This document shows positions 41,699-47,580 of a DNA stretch of 47,580 bases, one piece after another. Both the position numbers and the translations under genes were made by a program. How positions within the stretch are numbered: position 1 is the first letter of the stretch; the number at the start of each line of letters is the position of its first letter. The DNA is from a virus: IMG/VR virus record IMGVR_UViG_3300009152_000066, positions 1 to 47,580 of that record. One strand, 5' to 3'. The notes under the pieces are model-generated. The model saw only the letters and a list, made by a program, of their open reading frames with translations. It was not told the origin of the DNA and searched no databases.

Positions 41699-43747
41699 AT
41701 GGACTTTAAAGTGACAATTCAAAACATCAGCACTGTTGGCCCCCAGAGCGGATGGATTTCTATGGGCGTGCCAGATTCAGTCGCATCGCAATACGATGGC
41801 AAGAATTTTATTGCGAAGACAGAAGATGGCAGAGCATTTAAGATGCGAATGCGTGGTAAAGAGCTTTTTGTTAATGCAGATATGCATGGCAATGAGACTT
41901 TTACTGTTGCTGCAATACCAGATGATCAACCAGCAGAACCATTTATATTCTCTGATTGGGTAACTGATGAGCCTGCTAAGGTTGTTCCATCATTTAGCAT
42001 TATGACAGAGGATGGACTACGCAAGGACTCTATCCCCATGGTGTTCTGGGATGGAAGCCTAGCCAAGCCTAGAGCCTTCTTCCAGTTCCTTAACTCTAGC
42101 GACACTCGACTTCGTGTTTATATTAAGACGGAGATCCCTGATGCTAGTCTTCACATTGAGGGCTGGCTGGATGTTTACAGTGGGCAAGATGCTGTGCCAA
42201 TGGTTATCCGTTGCTCACACGGAACCGTAGCTAGCGAGAGAGTGCTAAATAAGAGATTCGGATCCTTATCAATGTTTACTGGCGAGAAGCCAGTAGTTGA
42301 TTTCCGTAAGCAGAAGGGTCTACGTGAGACTATCTTCCGCACGGATATTGGTCTGTGGGAGACTGAGATTGCATCTCCAAGAGCTTGGTGGAAGGCCAGA
42401 GTTATTGAAGTATTTGGTGCAATCCTTTGTTTGCCACCATATGATAAGCTTGCTGAGGTTCTTAAGATTCCAGAGAATGCAAAGAGATTTGCATCTTTGC
42501 AAGCCCGTGAACAAGCCCCAATGGCTGGTATTGTTCAATTGTGGGATAATAACTTCTTAGCCACTAAGACTGTTCCACAGAGTCCAATTGGTGAAACTAA
42601 TTTTGTTAGAACTGCTTACTCACAGTTCCTAAACAGAATCAATACTTTTGGTGATGAGTATAACGCGAGAGCTTACGCACAGCCACAGAACTCAGGCCAG
42701 ACTGGAGATCAGCCAGACTTCGGTATCAGCCGTGGTGAGCTTGTAGTTACCAGCGATCAGCCTTGGGCACTATGGGATTACCGTTTTAGCGTGCAAGCTT
42801 GGATGTTGCGTCCTTATGCCCACAAGGAAGCTGATGGTAGCCCAATGAAGGCTGCAAATCACCCAAACACCAAGCTTTACAATCTTGCAATTGATACTAG
42901 ATTCGGCTCAGACTTCCTTGGATTCCCAAATCCAATGCCATATTCGGAGTTCTGGACTGGATCAGATAATCAGCACAGATCAGATAACTTGCTATTTGCA
43001 ATGTATGCTCTGACCCGTGATCCAAGCATTGAAGCAACAATTAGGGATCTGCTGCAATGCCAACTCATGGAAGTGAAGACTTGGGAGCTATATGGGCCTC
43101 CAATCGGCAGCATTGGCTCACCAAGAGGCTGGGGCAGACCACTGCTCTCAATGGCTCACGCTCACTCCCTGGGCTTTACGGAGGCAACTGCATACATGAA
43201 CGAGATGGTTAACATCATGTATAATGGTGCTTCGATGATGGCTCTGCCACAAACTGAACGTCATACGGTTAGAACTCTCTCTAATAATGGTGGTAAGTAT
43301 GGTTGGGTTGATGCACAAGGTCAACCAATTCGTGCATGGGTTTGTTGGGAGGAGGCTATTGCAGCAATCGGTCTTTGGGCTGTTTATCGTGTCACAAAGA
43401 ACGATAAGGCCAGATATCTCGCAGGAGAAATTGGTAAGACCATTGCCAAACATGCATTCTTTAAGGCGCAGGATAACAAGTGGTATGCTTGCTACTCTGT
43501 GCGTTGGGATACTCAAAATCCAGGCATCCCGCTCCCGGATAGCGCGTATAGGCTGACCGCTCGCCCAGAGGATAACAAGGATGTATTCGTCTATGGTATG
43601 CAGCAATGGATGTTGCCTGCCCTGAGAATATTCCTTAGACTTGAGACTGATGGCAATAACCCAGATATACAACGCGCAGTGGAGATTATAAACTTCTTCG
43701 GACCAATCCCAAGAAGTTATAATGATGCTGCTTGGTGGGCAATCTGA
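41699..43747 (+). CDS. Large protein with probable alpha/alpha-toroid, possible polysaccharide-active virion protein
   Basis: A 682-aa protein from ATG 41699, chosen because AAGGAG lies directly before it; the frame is open upstream but unlikely used. Residues 1-250 are beta-rich (for example RLRVYIKTEIPDASLHIEGWLDVYSGQD). Residues 400-660 are helical, with repeated aromatic helices (LLFAMYALTRDPSI, EEAIAAIGLWAVYRVT, YGMQQWMLPALRIFLRL). A beta-sandwich followed by an alpha/alpha toroid recalls the rhamnogalacturonan-lyase (PcRGLX/YetA) layout. Catalytic residues cannot be assigned. A tail-associated, polysaccharide-binding or degrading role is inferred. A hairpin terminator follows. Confidence 0.6.
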   Translation: MDFKVTIQNISTVGPQSGWISMGVPDSVASQYDGKNFIAKTEDGRAFKMRMRGKELFVNADMHGNETFTVAAIPDDQPAEPFIFSDWVTDEPAKVVPSFSIMTEDGLRKDSIPMVFWDGSLAKPRAFFQFLNSSDTRLRVYIKTEIPDASLHIEGWLDVYSGQDAVPMVIRCSHGTVASERVLNKRFGSLSMFTGEKPVVDFRKQKGLRETIFRTDIGLWETEIASPRAWWKARVIEVFGAILCLPPYDKLAEVLKIPENAKRFASLQAREQAPMAGIVQLWDNNFLATKTVPQSPIGETNFVRTAYSQFLNRINTFGDEYNARAYAQPQNSGQTGDQPDFGISRGELVVTSDQPWALWDYRFSVQAWMLRPYAHKEADGSPMKAANHPNTKLYNLAIDTRFGSDFLGFPNPMPYSEFWTGSDNQHRSDNLLFAMYALTRDPSIEATIRDLLQCQLMEVKTWELYGPPIGSIGSPRGWGRPLLSMAHAHSLGFTEATAYMNEMVNIMYNGASMMALPQTERHTVRTLSNNGGKYGWVDAQGQPIRAWVCWEEAIAAIGLWAVYRVTKNDKARYLAGEIGKTIAKHAFFKAQDNKWYACYSVRWDTQNPGIPLPDSAYRLTARPEDNKDVFVYGMQQWMLPALRIFLRLETDGNNPDIQRAVEIINFFGPIPRSYNDAAWWAI

Positions 43748-43775
43748 TAAAACCCTCAATTACCTTGAACAATAA

Positions 43776-43812
43776 GTGCCAGGAACTATAATGGTTTCTG
43801 GCACATTTTATT
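43776..43812 (+). terminator. Probable Rho-independent terminator
   Basis: GTGCCAGGAA / TTTCTGGCAC forms a 10-bp stem with one G-T pair and a 9-base loop, followed by ATTTTATT. It closes the 682-aa gene. TATAAT (43787-43792) lies in the loop region and could also serve as a -10 for the next gene. Confidence 0.75.
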
Positions 43813-44388
43813 ATGATTGAACTCACAACAGAACAATGGGACTTATACCTCAAGAAGTATAAGAATTTAATGTGGAGAATCTCACACTTAATTAGTGGAG
43901 ACTCCATGCTTGCATCGTTGGAAGATAACTATTCGGATTTAAACATAGCCGCAATAGAATCTATCAACGGGTTTCACAAGAAGACAGGAGAAAGCTTCGA
44001 TGAGATGATCAACAATAAACTTTTTGATCAATATACGAAGACTTGCCTGTGGACGGCAAAGGCTCGAAAGGGTATAAAGCTCTCAGAGCGTATGCCGTTT
44101 AGAAATAGACATGTATCAATAGATGAACTACGGCAAGACGAGGAATCATCATTTGATATCGCTGACGTATCTGCCGCCAGAGATGTAAGCAGAGTAGATG
44201 CTGGAGATATAGTAAATACTTACGACTACAAGGTTAAGAGAATAATCAAAGCCTTGCAGGATAAGCCTGAACTTATGTCTAGCACTGGTAATATTAAGAT
44301 TAACCCACTGGCTAAGGAGCTTGGTGTTTCTGTAGCTAAGGTTAAGGATGTAATTAAGTTCTTGGAGGATAAAAATGAATATAATTGA
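43813..44388 (+). CDS. Second sigma-factor-like protein
   Basis: A 191-aa protein. Residues 12-90 (KYKNLMWRISHLISGD, NYSDLNIAAIESINGFHKKTGESFDEMI) have the spacing of sigma70 region 2. The C-terminus has a helix-turn-helix-like stretch (INPLAKELGVSVAKVKDVIKF, about 164-184) like region 4. A basic/aromatic segment (RMPFRNRHVSIDE) lies between. It differs from the shorter gp55-like gene at 9530 and may direct another promoter class, or be a transcription regulator. It overlaps the next gene by 14 bases. Confidence 0.5.
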   Translation: MIELTTEQWDLYLKKYKNLMWRISHLISGDSMLASLEDNYSDLNIAAIESINGFHKKTGESFDEMINNKLFDQYTKTCLWTAKARKGIKLSERMPFRNRHVSIDELRQDEESSFDIADVSAARDVSRVDAGDIVNTYDYKVKRIIKALQDKPELMSSTGNIKINPLAKELGVSVAKVKDVIKFLEDKNEYN

Positions 44389-44605
44389 TAACGCAGTTAA
44401 GTCGGTGGTTAGCCCTGAGCTAGATCCAAATAGCAGAGAGTTTATGCTAGAGGCATTCAGGGAGGCTGCCCCACCAGACTTCTTTGACCCATGGAAGACT
44501 GACGCTGAGAGATTGGAAGAGTCTTTTATGCCCTACAGCAGCGTATATAACGAAATTCTAGAGAAGCTTATGAAGGATTACACCGATGGCGATGTCAACA
44601 ACTAA
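44375..44605 (+). CDS. Hypothetical acidic protein
   Basis: A 76-aa protein, acidic and Pro/Phe-rich (REAAPPDFFDPWKTDAERLEE). No family recognised. It is embedded in a row of overlapping genes; it overlaps the thermonuclease start by 20 bases. Confidence 0.65.
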   Translation: MNIIDNAVKSVVSPELDPNSREFMLEAFREAAPPDFFDPWKTDAERLEESFMPYSSVYNEILEKLMKDYTDGDVNN

Positions 44606-45104
44606 GAAGCGTAAGAAGACTAAGTATCACAACGAGATTCTATCCTATGAAGTGATAGATGGAGATACGATTCGGGCTGTTCTCGACCTAGGCTATAGTT
44701 GTTACAAAAACGTAACAATTAGACTCGTAGGTATGGATACTCCTGAATTAAAATCTAATAATCCTTTGGAGCAGGAAGCAGCTAAATTATCCAAGCAGGT
44801 AATTAGTAGAATGCTTGAACTAGCCTGGGATGGGCAGGTAGACCTAGAGTCTGAATCTGTAGACTTATATGGTAGACCATTGGGTAGGATTTACTTGCAC
44901 AAATTTAAATGTGATTTAGCTCAAACTTTAATTAATTTAAAGGCTGCAAGATATTACCCTGGTAGCAATGCTAGGAATCCTTGGGGCAACGACGATCTTA
45001 AGATTTTAAATGAAAATTGTAGTAATTTCTTAAAGGATTCTATGGCTAATATTAATAAATTTTTAGCCGAGAGATTTGACGGGTATCCAGGGATGGGGTG
45101 CTAA
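44586..45104 (+). CDS. Thermonuclease (staphylococcal-nuclease family)
   Basis: A 172-aa protein. VIDGDTIRA, IRLVGMDTPE and LYGRPLGRIYL are the SNase-fold active-site segments (Asp/Thr calcium site, Arg and Glu catalysts). A basic N-terminus (TTKKRKKTKY) contains no signal peptide, so it acts inside the cell, perhaps in host DNA degradation or phage DNA processing. Starts at 44586 or 44592 are possible. Confidence 0.88.
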   Translation: MAMSTTKKRKKTKYHNEILSYEVIDGDTIRAVLDLGYSCYKNVTIRLVGMDTPELKSNNPLEQEAAKLSKQVISRMLELAWDGQVDLESESVDLYGRPLGRIYLHKFKCDLAQTLINLKAARYYPGSNARNPWGNDDLKILNENCSNFLKDSMANINKFLAERFDGYPGMGC

Positions 45105-45106
45105 AT

Positions 45107-45259
45107 ATGGTTGATGGGCATGCAGGTAAGGGAGACTCTTATCGTAAAGTCGATCCGGGTAAGTTTCGCAGCAATTTTGATAAGATCTTTTCCAAGAAGA
45201 AAAAGAAACCTGCTCCGAAAACCAATGAGCATAAAGGACATAAAACTGGTAGAGCGTAA
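45107..45259 (+). CDS. Small conserved phage protein (50 aa)
   Basis: A 50-aa protein too short for usual ORF cut-offs. KGDSYRKVDPGKFRSNFDKIF (residues 8-28) is a motif I recall from small ORFs in many tailed phages (KGDxYRPVDxxKFxxNFDxIF); the function is unknown. The C-terminal half is Lys-rich. It starts two bases after the thermonuclease stop, and its last 35 bases overlap the HExxH gene. This argues that the longer open frame from 45111 is not translated at its 5' end. Confidence 0.75.
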   Translation: MVDGHAGKGDSYRKVDPGKFRSNFDKIFSKKKKKPAPKTNEHKGHKTGRA

Positions 45260-45479
45260 TTTACGTTATTATTGGGGTTACGCCTACCCCACGGTTAGAC
45301 GGATAGAGATCAGCACAAACTTAACTGATAAACAATACATGGATACTTTAATCCATGAGATCCTGCATGTCCTTTATCCCACGGACTCTGAGAGTAAAAT
45401 CTCTAAGAATGCTAGCACTATCCGTTATTATCTTTGGAAGCAAGGTTTTCGCAGATTAAATAAAAAAGATGAAATATAA
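45225..45479 (+). CDS. Small HExxH metalloprotein (SprT-like)
   Basis: An 84-aa protein from ATG 45225. The frame is open from 45111, but the upstream part overlaps the 50-aa gene in another frame and looks non-coding. IHEILHVLYP supplies an HExxH zinc-binding helix, as in minimal SprT/WSS1-type peptidases. The third ligand is not obvious, and the domain is smaller than known proteases, so activity is uncertain. Basic strands precede the motif. Confidence 0.6.
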   Translation: MSIKDIKLVERNLRYYWGYAYPTVRRIEISTNLTDKQYMDTLIHEILHVLYPTDSESKISKNASTIRYYLWKQGFRRLNKKDEI

Positions 45480-45708
45480 GTTTACGACTTATAATGGTAG
45501 AATTAAAGTCTACGCTGGCGACCATGTAATGTTTACATTTAACCAGCTAGACTTTAAAGGTTATTATGCATACAAGGATGACGTAAATCTTTATGGGATA
45601 GACATTTATCTCATGAACGATAAAGGTGGAGCTACAACCATGGAAATCTATTTTAAAACTAAAAAAACATGGTTGGATATCCTAAAACTGCTTGATCAGA
45701 ACATGTAA
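45469..45708 (+). CDS. Hypothetical beta-rich protein
   Basis: A 79-aa protein not recognised. It is rich in Tyr/Asp and short strands (KFTTYNGRIKVYAGDHVMF), ending in a helix (TWLDILKLLDQNM). It overlaps the HExxH gene by 11 bases. Confidence 0.7.
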   Translation: MKYKFTTYNGRIKVYAGDHVMFTFNQLDFKGYYAYKDDVNLYGIDIYLMNDKGGATTMEIYFKTKKTWLDILKLLDQNM

Positions 45709-45713
45709 AGAGC

Positions 45714-45719
45714 TATAAT
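45714..45719 (+). promoter_or_regulatory. Putative -10 box 6 nt before a start codon
   Basis: TATAAT preceded by GC lies 6 bases before the ATG at 45726 in an 17-base gap, with no clear Shine-Dalgarno. A transcript from here would run into the tRNA cluster. Confidence 0.5.
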
Positions 45720-45725
45720 TCCCGC

Positions 45726-45947
45726 ATGAACCCAATCGACACTAAAGTTCTCAGAGAGAAGTGGCCCCCAATGCACGAAGGAACTACCCATTCCGGTGAG
45801 TGCCATAAGTGGCATTATTCCTGTGCAATTCATCGCCTTTGTGATGAATTAGATGAGGAAAGAAAGCGTGCTAGCATCTATTATAACATTGCTAGAGACA
45901 GTATGATTACTCCCTATTCTGGGGAAGATGAATACTGGGAACGCTGA
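45726..45947 (+). CDS. Hypothetical Cys/His-containing protein
   Basis: A 73-aa protein. HSGECHKWHYSCAIHRLCDEL contains several Cys and His that could bind a metal; the rest is acidic helix. It ends 10 bases before the first tRNA and may share its transcript. Function unknown. Confidence 0.65.
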   Translation: MNPIDTKVLREKWPPMHEGTTHSGECHKWHYSCAIHRLCDELDEERKRASIYYNIARDSMITPYSGEDEYWER

Positions 45948-45957
45948 AATAGCTCAT

Positions 45958-46028
45958 GCCCGTTTAAGTAAGTGGTATACATGATAACTTGTAATTATCA
46001 ATCGCAAGTTCGATTCTTGCAGCGGGTT
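45958..46028 (+). tRNA. tRNA-Thr (anticodon UGU)
   Basis: A 71-nt cloverleaf: acceptor GCCCGTT / AGCGGGT with G-U pairs; a three-pair D stem; anticodon stem GATAA / TTATC with loop CTTGTAA, giving TGT at 45990-45992; T arm GCAAG-TTCGATT-CTTGC. It reads ACA. CCA is not encoded. The anticodon loop matches bacterial tRNA-Thr(UGU). Confidence 0.75.
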
Positions 46029-46032
46029 TAAT

Positions 46033-46115
46033 GCCAGAATTCCTGAGAGGCCAAAAGGACCACTTTTGTAAAGTGGCGACGTAAGTCTTCGTGCGTTCGA
46101 ATCGCACTTCTGGCT
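46033..46115 (+). tRNA. Class II tRNA with apparent anticodon UGU
   Basis: An 83-nt tRNA: acceptor GCCAGAA / TTCTGGC, D stem CCT / AGG, a perfect anticodon stem CCACT / AGTGG with loop TTTGTAA (TGT at 46067-46069), an extra arm GAC-GTAA-GTC, and T arm GTGCG-TTCGAAT-CGCAC. A long variable arm is normal for Leu, Ser and Tyr, not Thr. The D-arm (CCTGAGAGGCCAAAAGG) is Tyr-like. Amino-acid identity is therefore uncertain. CCA is not encoded. Confidence 0.75.
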
Positions 46116-46159
46116 CATTTATTTTAGATAGATTCAAGTTTCATAGATATTCGAACCTA

Positions 46160-46165
46160 TATAAT
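46160..46165 (+). promoter_or_regulatory. Putative -10 box for the HNH gene
   Basis: TATAAT lies 14 bases before the HNH gene, followed by AGGAG as ribosome site. Unlike the boxes at 5821 and 20919, it leaves a normal short leader. Confidence 0.5.
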
Positions 46166-46179
46166 TGTAGGAGAACACT

Positions 46180-46596
46180 ATGATAACTTGTAAAACCTGT
46201 TACATTGAAAAGCCGTTGGAGAATTATACCCAAAGTCAGCAAAGACCTAAGGGTAGGTGCAAAGAATGCCAAAAAAACTATTCAAGACAGCATTACTTGA
46301 ATAATAAAGAAGAATATCTTGACAGAGATAAAATAAGAAGGGACGAATACAGAAAATTAATTGCACAATACAAAGATGTCCCTTGCAAGGATTGTGGTAT
46401 AAAATATCCTCCGTATGTAATGGATTTTGATCACTTGAATTCAGAGGAAAAAAGTTTTACGATAGGCAGGGCAGTAGCTAGTGGGATACACAAAGAAATT
46501 GTAATTGAGGAAATAAAGAAGTGCGAAGTTGTTTGTTCTAATTGTCATAGAGAAAGAACTTACAATAGAGCATCACGAAGAATTTTACGCGGGTGA
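46180..46596 (+). CDS. HNH endonuclease between tRNA genes
   Basis: A 138-aa protein. CKTC (4-7) and CKEC (27-30) form a zinc finger. C-KD-CG near 69, FDHLNSEEK (HNH His) and CEVVCSNCHRERTYNR (last part of the zinc-bound HNH fold) make up the nuclease. It is likely a free-standing homing endonuclease. It has its own TATAAT and AGGAG. Its stop codon lies inside the first bases of tRNA-Gly, as if it was inserted directly next to this tRNA. Confidence 0.9.
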   Translation: MITCKTCYIEKPLENYTQSQQRPKGRCKECQKNYSRQHYLNNKEEYLDRDKIRRDEYRKLIAQYKDVPCKDCGIKYPPYVMDFDHLNSEEKSFTIGRAVASGIHKEIVIEEIKKCEVVCSNCHRERTYNRASRRILRG

Positions 46597-46664
46597 GGTG
46601 TTTATGGATACATGCGAGCCTTCCAAGCTTGAGTAGACCGGATCGTTACCGGCCACCCGCTCCA
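46589..46664 (+). tRNA. tRNA-Gly (anticodon UCC), CCA encoded
   Basis: Acceptor GCGGGTG / CACCCGC, anticodon stem CGAGC / GCTTG (one G-U) with loop CTTCCAA, TCC at 46622-46624, reading GGA. The T loop is ATCGTTA, unlike the usual TTCRANN, and the first T-stem pair is mismatched. CCA follows the discriminator. The first 8 bases are shared with the end of the HNH gene. Confidence 0.8.
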
Positions 46665-46690
46665 TTTAAAACTTTATCAGGCTAAACAAT

Positions 46691-46945
46691 ATGATTAACA
46701 TGACGAAATACGAGGAAGTTAATATTTTCCTGCGCTATCTCCAGGAGCTTGAGGATAACGGCTTTAATCGCTTCAGGTTGCATGGATACCAGAAGCATGG
46801 GGATGATACCAAAGACGTTCCAGAGGGCAGCCTATACACCCACACGCTTGCCTACGAGCTTGATATGCTGATCTCTAAGGCAATCATGTTCGACAGCTAC
46901 GTAGAGACTCAGAAGATGATTCAGGGGACCAGTGATGAAGGCTAA
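46691..46945 (+). CDS. Hypothetical protein
   Basis: An 84-aa protein of unknown function with an N-terminal helix (TKYEEVNIFLRYLQEL) and polar middle. It starts 27 bases after the tRNA-Gly 3' end and overlaps the next gene by 14 bases. Confidence 0.65.
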   Translation: MINMTKYEEVNIFLRYLQELEDNGFNRFRLHGYQKHGDDTKDVPEGSLYTHTLAYELDMLISKAIMFDSYVETQKMIQGTSDEG

Positions 46946-47123
46946 ACCTGCATTTAAAGTAACTATTACAAAGGAAGACGATTTATATCGAGCATGGGTG
47001 GAGGATCAGCCTCATATCCATGCTTTAAGTTATAACTTTGATATAGTTAAATTAAATATTAAAGAGTGTATTGAGGTTTGGACTGATACACAGAATCCGA
47101 AAATTATCTTTAATATAAAATAA
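46932..47123 (+). CDS. Small HicB-like protein
   Basis: A 63-aa protein. FKVTITKEDDLYRAWVEDQPHIHALS and LNIKECIEVW follow the pattern of the HicB antitoxin N-terminal domain (a small partial RNase H-like fold). No HicA toxin or HicB DNA-binding domain is adjacent, so it may be a stand-alone fold with another role. Confidence 0.5.
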   Translation: MMKAKPAFKVTITKEDDLYRAWVEDQPHIHALSYNFDIVKLNIKECIEVWTDTQNPKIIFNIK

Positions 47124-47149
47124 TAATTAAAATTATGTTTTTGGGAGGG

Positions 47150-47155
47150 TAAATA
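47150..47155 (+). promoter_or_regulatory. Putative late promoter (TAAATA)
   Basis: GGTAAATAG lies 19 bases before the ATG at 47175, with GAGGA between as ribosome site. Confidence 0.45.
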
Positions 47156-47174
47156 GAATAGAGGAAATCCTTAC

Positions 47175-47580
47175 ATGAAAGATCGTATTTTACAAAAACT
47201 TCTAGAGTTTGATTATGAGTCTGTTATGAGAAAGATTCATGGGGACACCGGAACAACCCTAAAAAGGCTAAAGCAAGACAATGCGGCTAAAAAAGCAGCC
47301 GAAAGAGCAGCTAAGTTAAAGCAGCAGCAACAGTCACAACAACAGCAACCACAGCCCGAAAACTCGTCAACTGATATTAGAAACTTACTTATAAACAAGT
47401 TATCTAAGTTAGTTAATGAGTCCAAACCTTATCAACCAACCCAAGCGGACAGAGACGATGAAGAATCATATCGCGCAGGGAAAGAGGCAGAGAGAGATCA
47501 AGGTGGAGTTGATGCTGAAATAGGTGATATGGCAAAGTTTTATGGGCAGAAAACTAAGAAGCCAACTAAGAAGCCAACTA
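47175..47580 (+). CDS. Low-complexity protein, 3' end cut by window
   Basis: The first 135 codons are present and the frame stays open to the window edge. The N-terminus is helical (MKDRILQKLLEFDYESVM), then come Ala/Lys-rich helices, a Gln-rich stretch (QQQQSQQQQPQP), and a charged segment ending in repeats of KKPT. GAGGA and a TAAATA box precede it. It is probably a late virion-associated or scaffold-like protein, but no family is recognised. Confidence 0.75.
   Translation, partial: MKDRILQKLLEFDYESVMRKIHGDTGTTLKRLKQDNAAKKAAERAAKLKQQQQSQQQQPQPENSSTDIRNLLINKLSKLVNESKPYQPTQADRDDEESYRAGKEAERDQGGVDAEIGDMAKFYGQKTKKPTKKPT
47552..47580 (+). repeat. 12-bp tandem repeat at window end
   Basis: AACTAAGAAGCC is repeated head to tail at least twice inside the last ORF and encodes TKKP units. 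The array runs into the window edge, so its full copy number is unknown. Confidence 0.8.

Noticed and set aside
43148-43759. 203-aa minus-strand ORF
   Set aside because: Antisense to the well-supported 682-aa gene, with no recognisable motif or start signal.
45101-45107. CTAAATA overlapping a start codon
   Set aside because: It overlaps the stop of the thermonuclease and the ATG of the 50-aa gene, too close to act as that gene's promoter.
45111-45224. TTG-initiated N-terminal part of the HExxH protein
   Set aside because: This part overlaps the 50-aa KGDSYR gene in another frame and has no coding character; the ATG at 45225 is preferred.
46120-46179. Possible fourth tRNA remnant (TTCGAA-like loop)
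   Set aside because: The region has a TTCGAAC string and short pairings, but no acceptor or anticodon stem could be built on either strand.
1-47580. CRISPR array, insertion sequence, integrase or attachment site
   Set aside because: No regularly spaced direct repeats, transposase or recombinase motifs or terminal inverted repeats were seen when reading both strands.

Overview
The window looks like part of the genome of a large, virulent, contractile-tailed dsDNA phage of the T4 superfamily. It carries recognisable relatives of T4 gp23 (3' end only), gp13/gp14-type neck proteins, a gp15-type tail terminator, gp18 sheath, gp19 tube, gp41 helicase, gp32 SSB, gp46/gp47, UvsX, a possible UvsY and a gp55-like late sigma factor. 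It is not a close T4 relative. The replicative polymerase is family A (PolA type) instead of T4 family B, thymidylate synthesis is by ThyX, and the ribonucleotide reductase is a B12-dependent class II enzyme. The host cannot be named from sequence. O-antigen-type sugars (GDP-fucose and a 3,6-dideoxyhexose-type enzyme) and a lipoprotein signal suggest a Gram-negative host. No integrase, repressor or other lysogeny gene was seen.

Layout. 1-5757: head and tail morphogenesis, bounded by hairpin terminators and T4-late-type TAAATA promoters. 5832-8333: one large protein of unknown function. 8308-13319: a mixed-strand stretch with three small minus-strand islands (a PD-(D/E)XK nuclease; a gp55-like sigma; two disordered proteins, one with a conserved phage domain). 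The islands meet plus-strand genes tail to tail with 20-28 bp overlaps. A DNA polymerase split into three overlapping ORFs lies here, the first fused to an Fe-S uracil-DNA-glycosylase-like domain. 13355-22743: nucleotide metabolism, replication and recombination (ThyX, gp47, gp46, NrdJ, zinc-ribbon protein, gp41, UvsY-like, SSB), ending with a predicted lipoprotein and a strong terminator. 22832-35548: a contiguous, AT-rich cluster of 15 glycan genes. These are glycosyltransferases plus Gmd and Fcl (GDP-L-fucose), an RfbH-type PMP/Fe-S 3-dehydrase and its likely sugar reductase. 35590-45947: many small genes, with dUTPase, a dCMP-deaminase-like protein, UvsX, a Clp-type AAA+ ATPase, a 682-aa probable alpha/alpha-toroid protein, a second sigma-like gene, a thermonuclease and an HExxH protein. 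45958-46664: three tRNAs with an HNH endonuclease gene between the second and third. The window ends inside a low-complexity ORF.

How it fits together. Deaminase, dUTPase, ThyX and NrdJ form a dTTP/dNTP supply route feeding PolA, gp41, SSB and UvsX/UvsY/gp46/gp47 recombination-dependent replication. Two sigma-like proteins and two promoter classes (TATAAT-like and TAAATA-like) suggest temporal control. Several TATAAT boxes sit only 5-7 nt before start codons, which would give leaderless mRNAs. The glycan block could decorate virions or remodel the host surface. Coding density is near complete; no stretch over 300 bases lacks a gene or tRNA. All functional calls come from motif reading without database searches.
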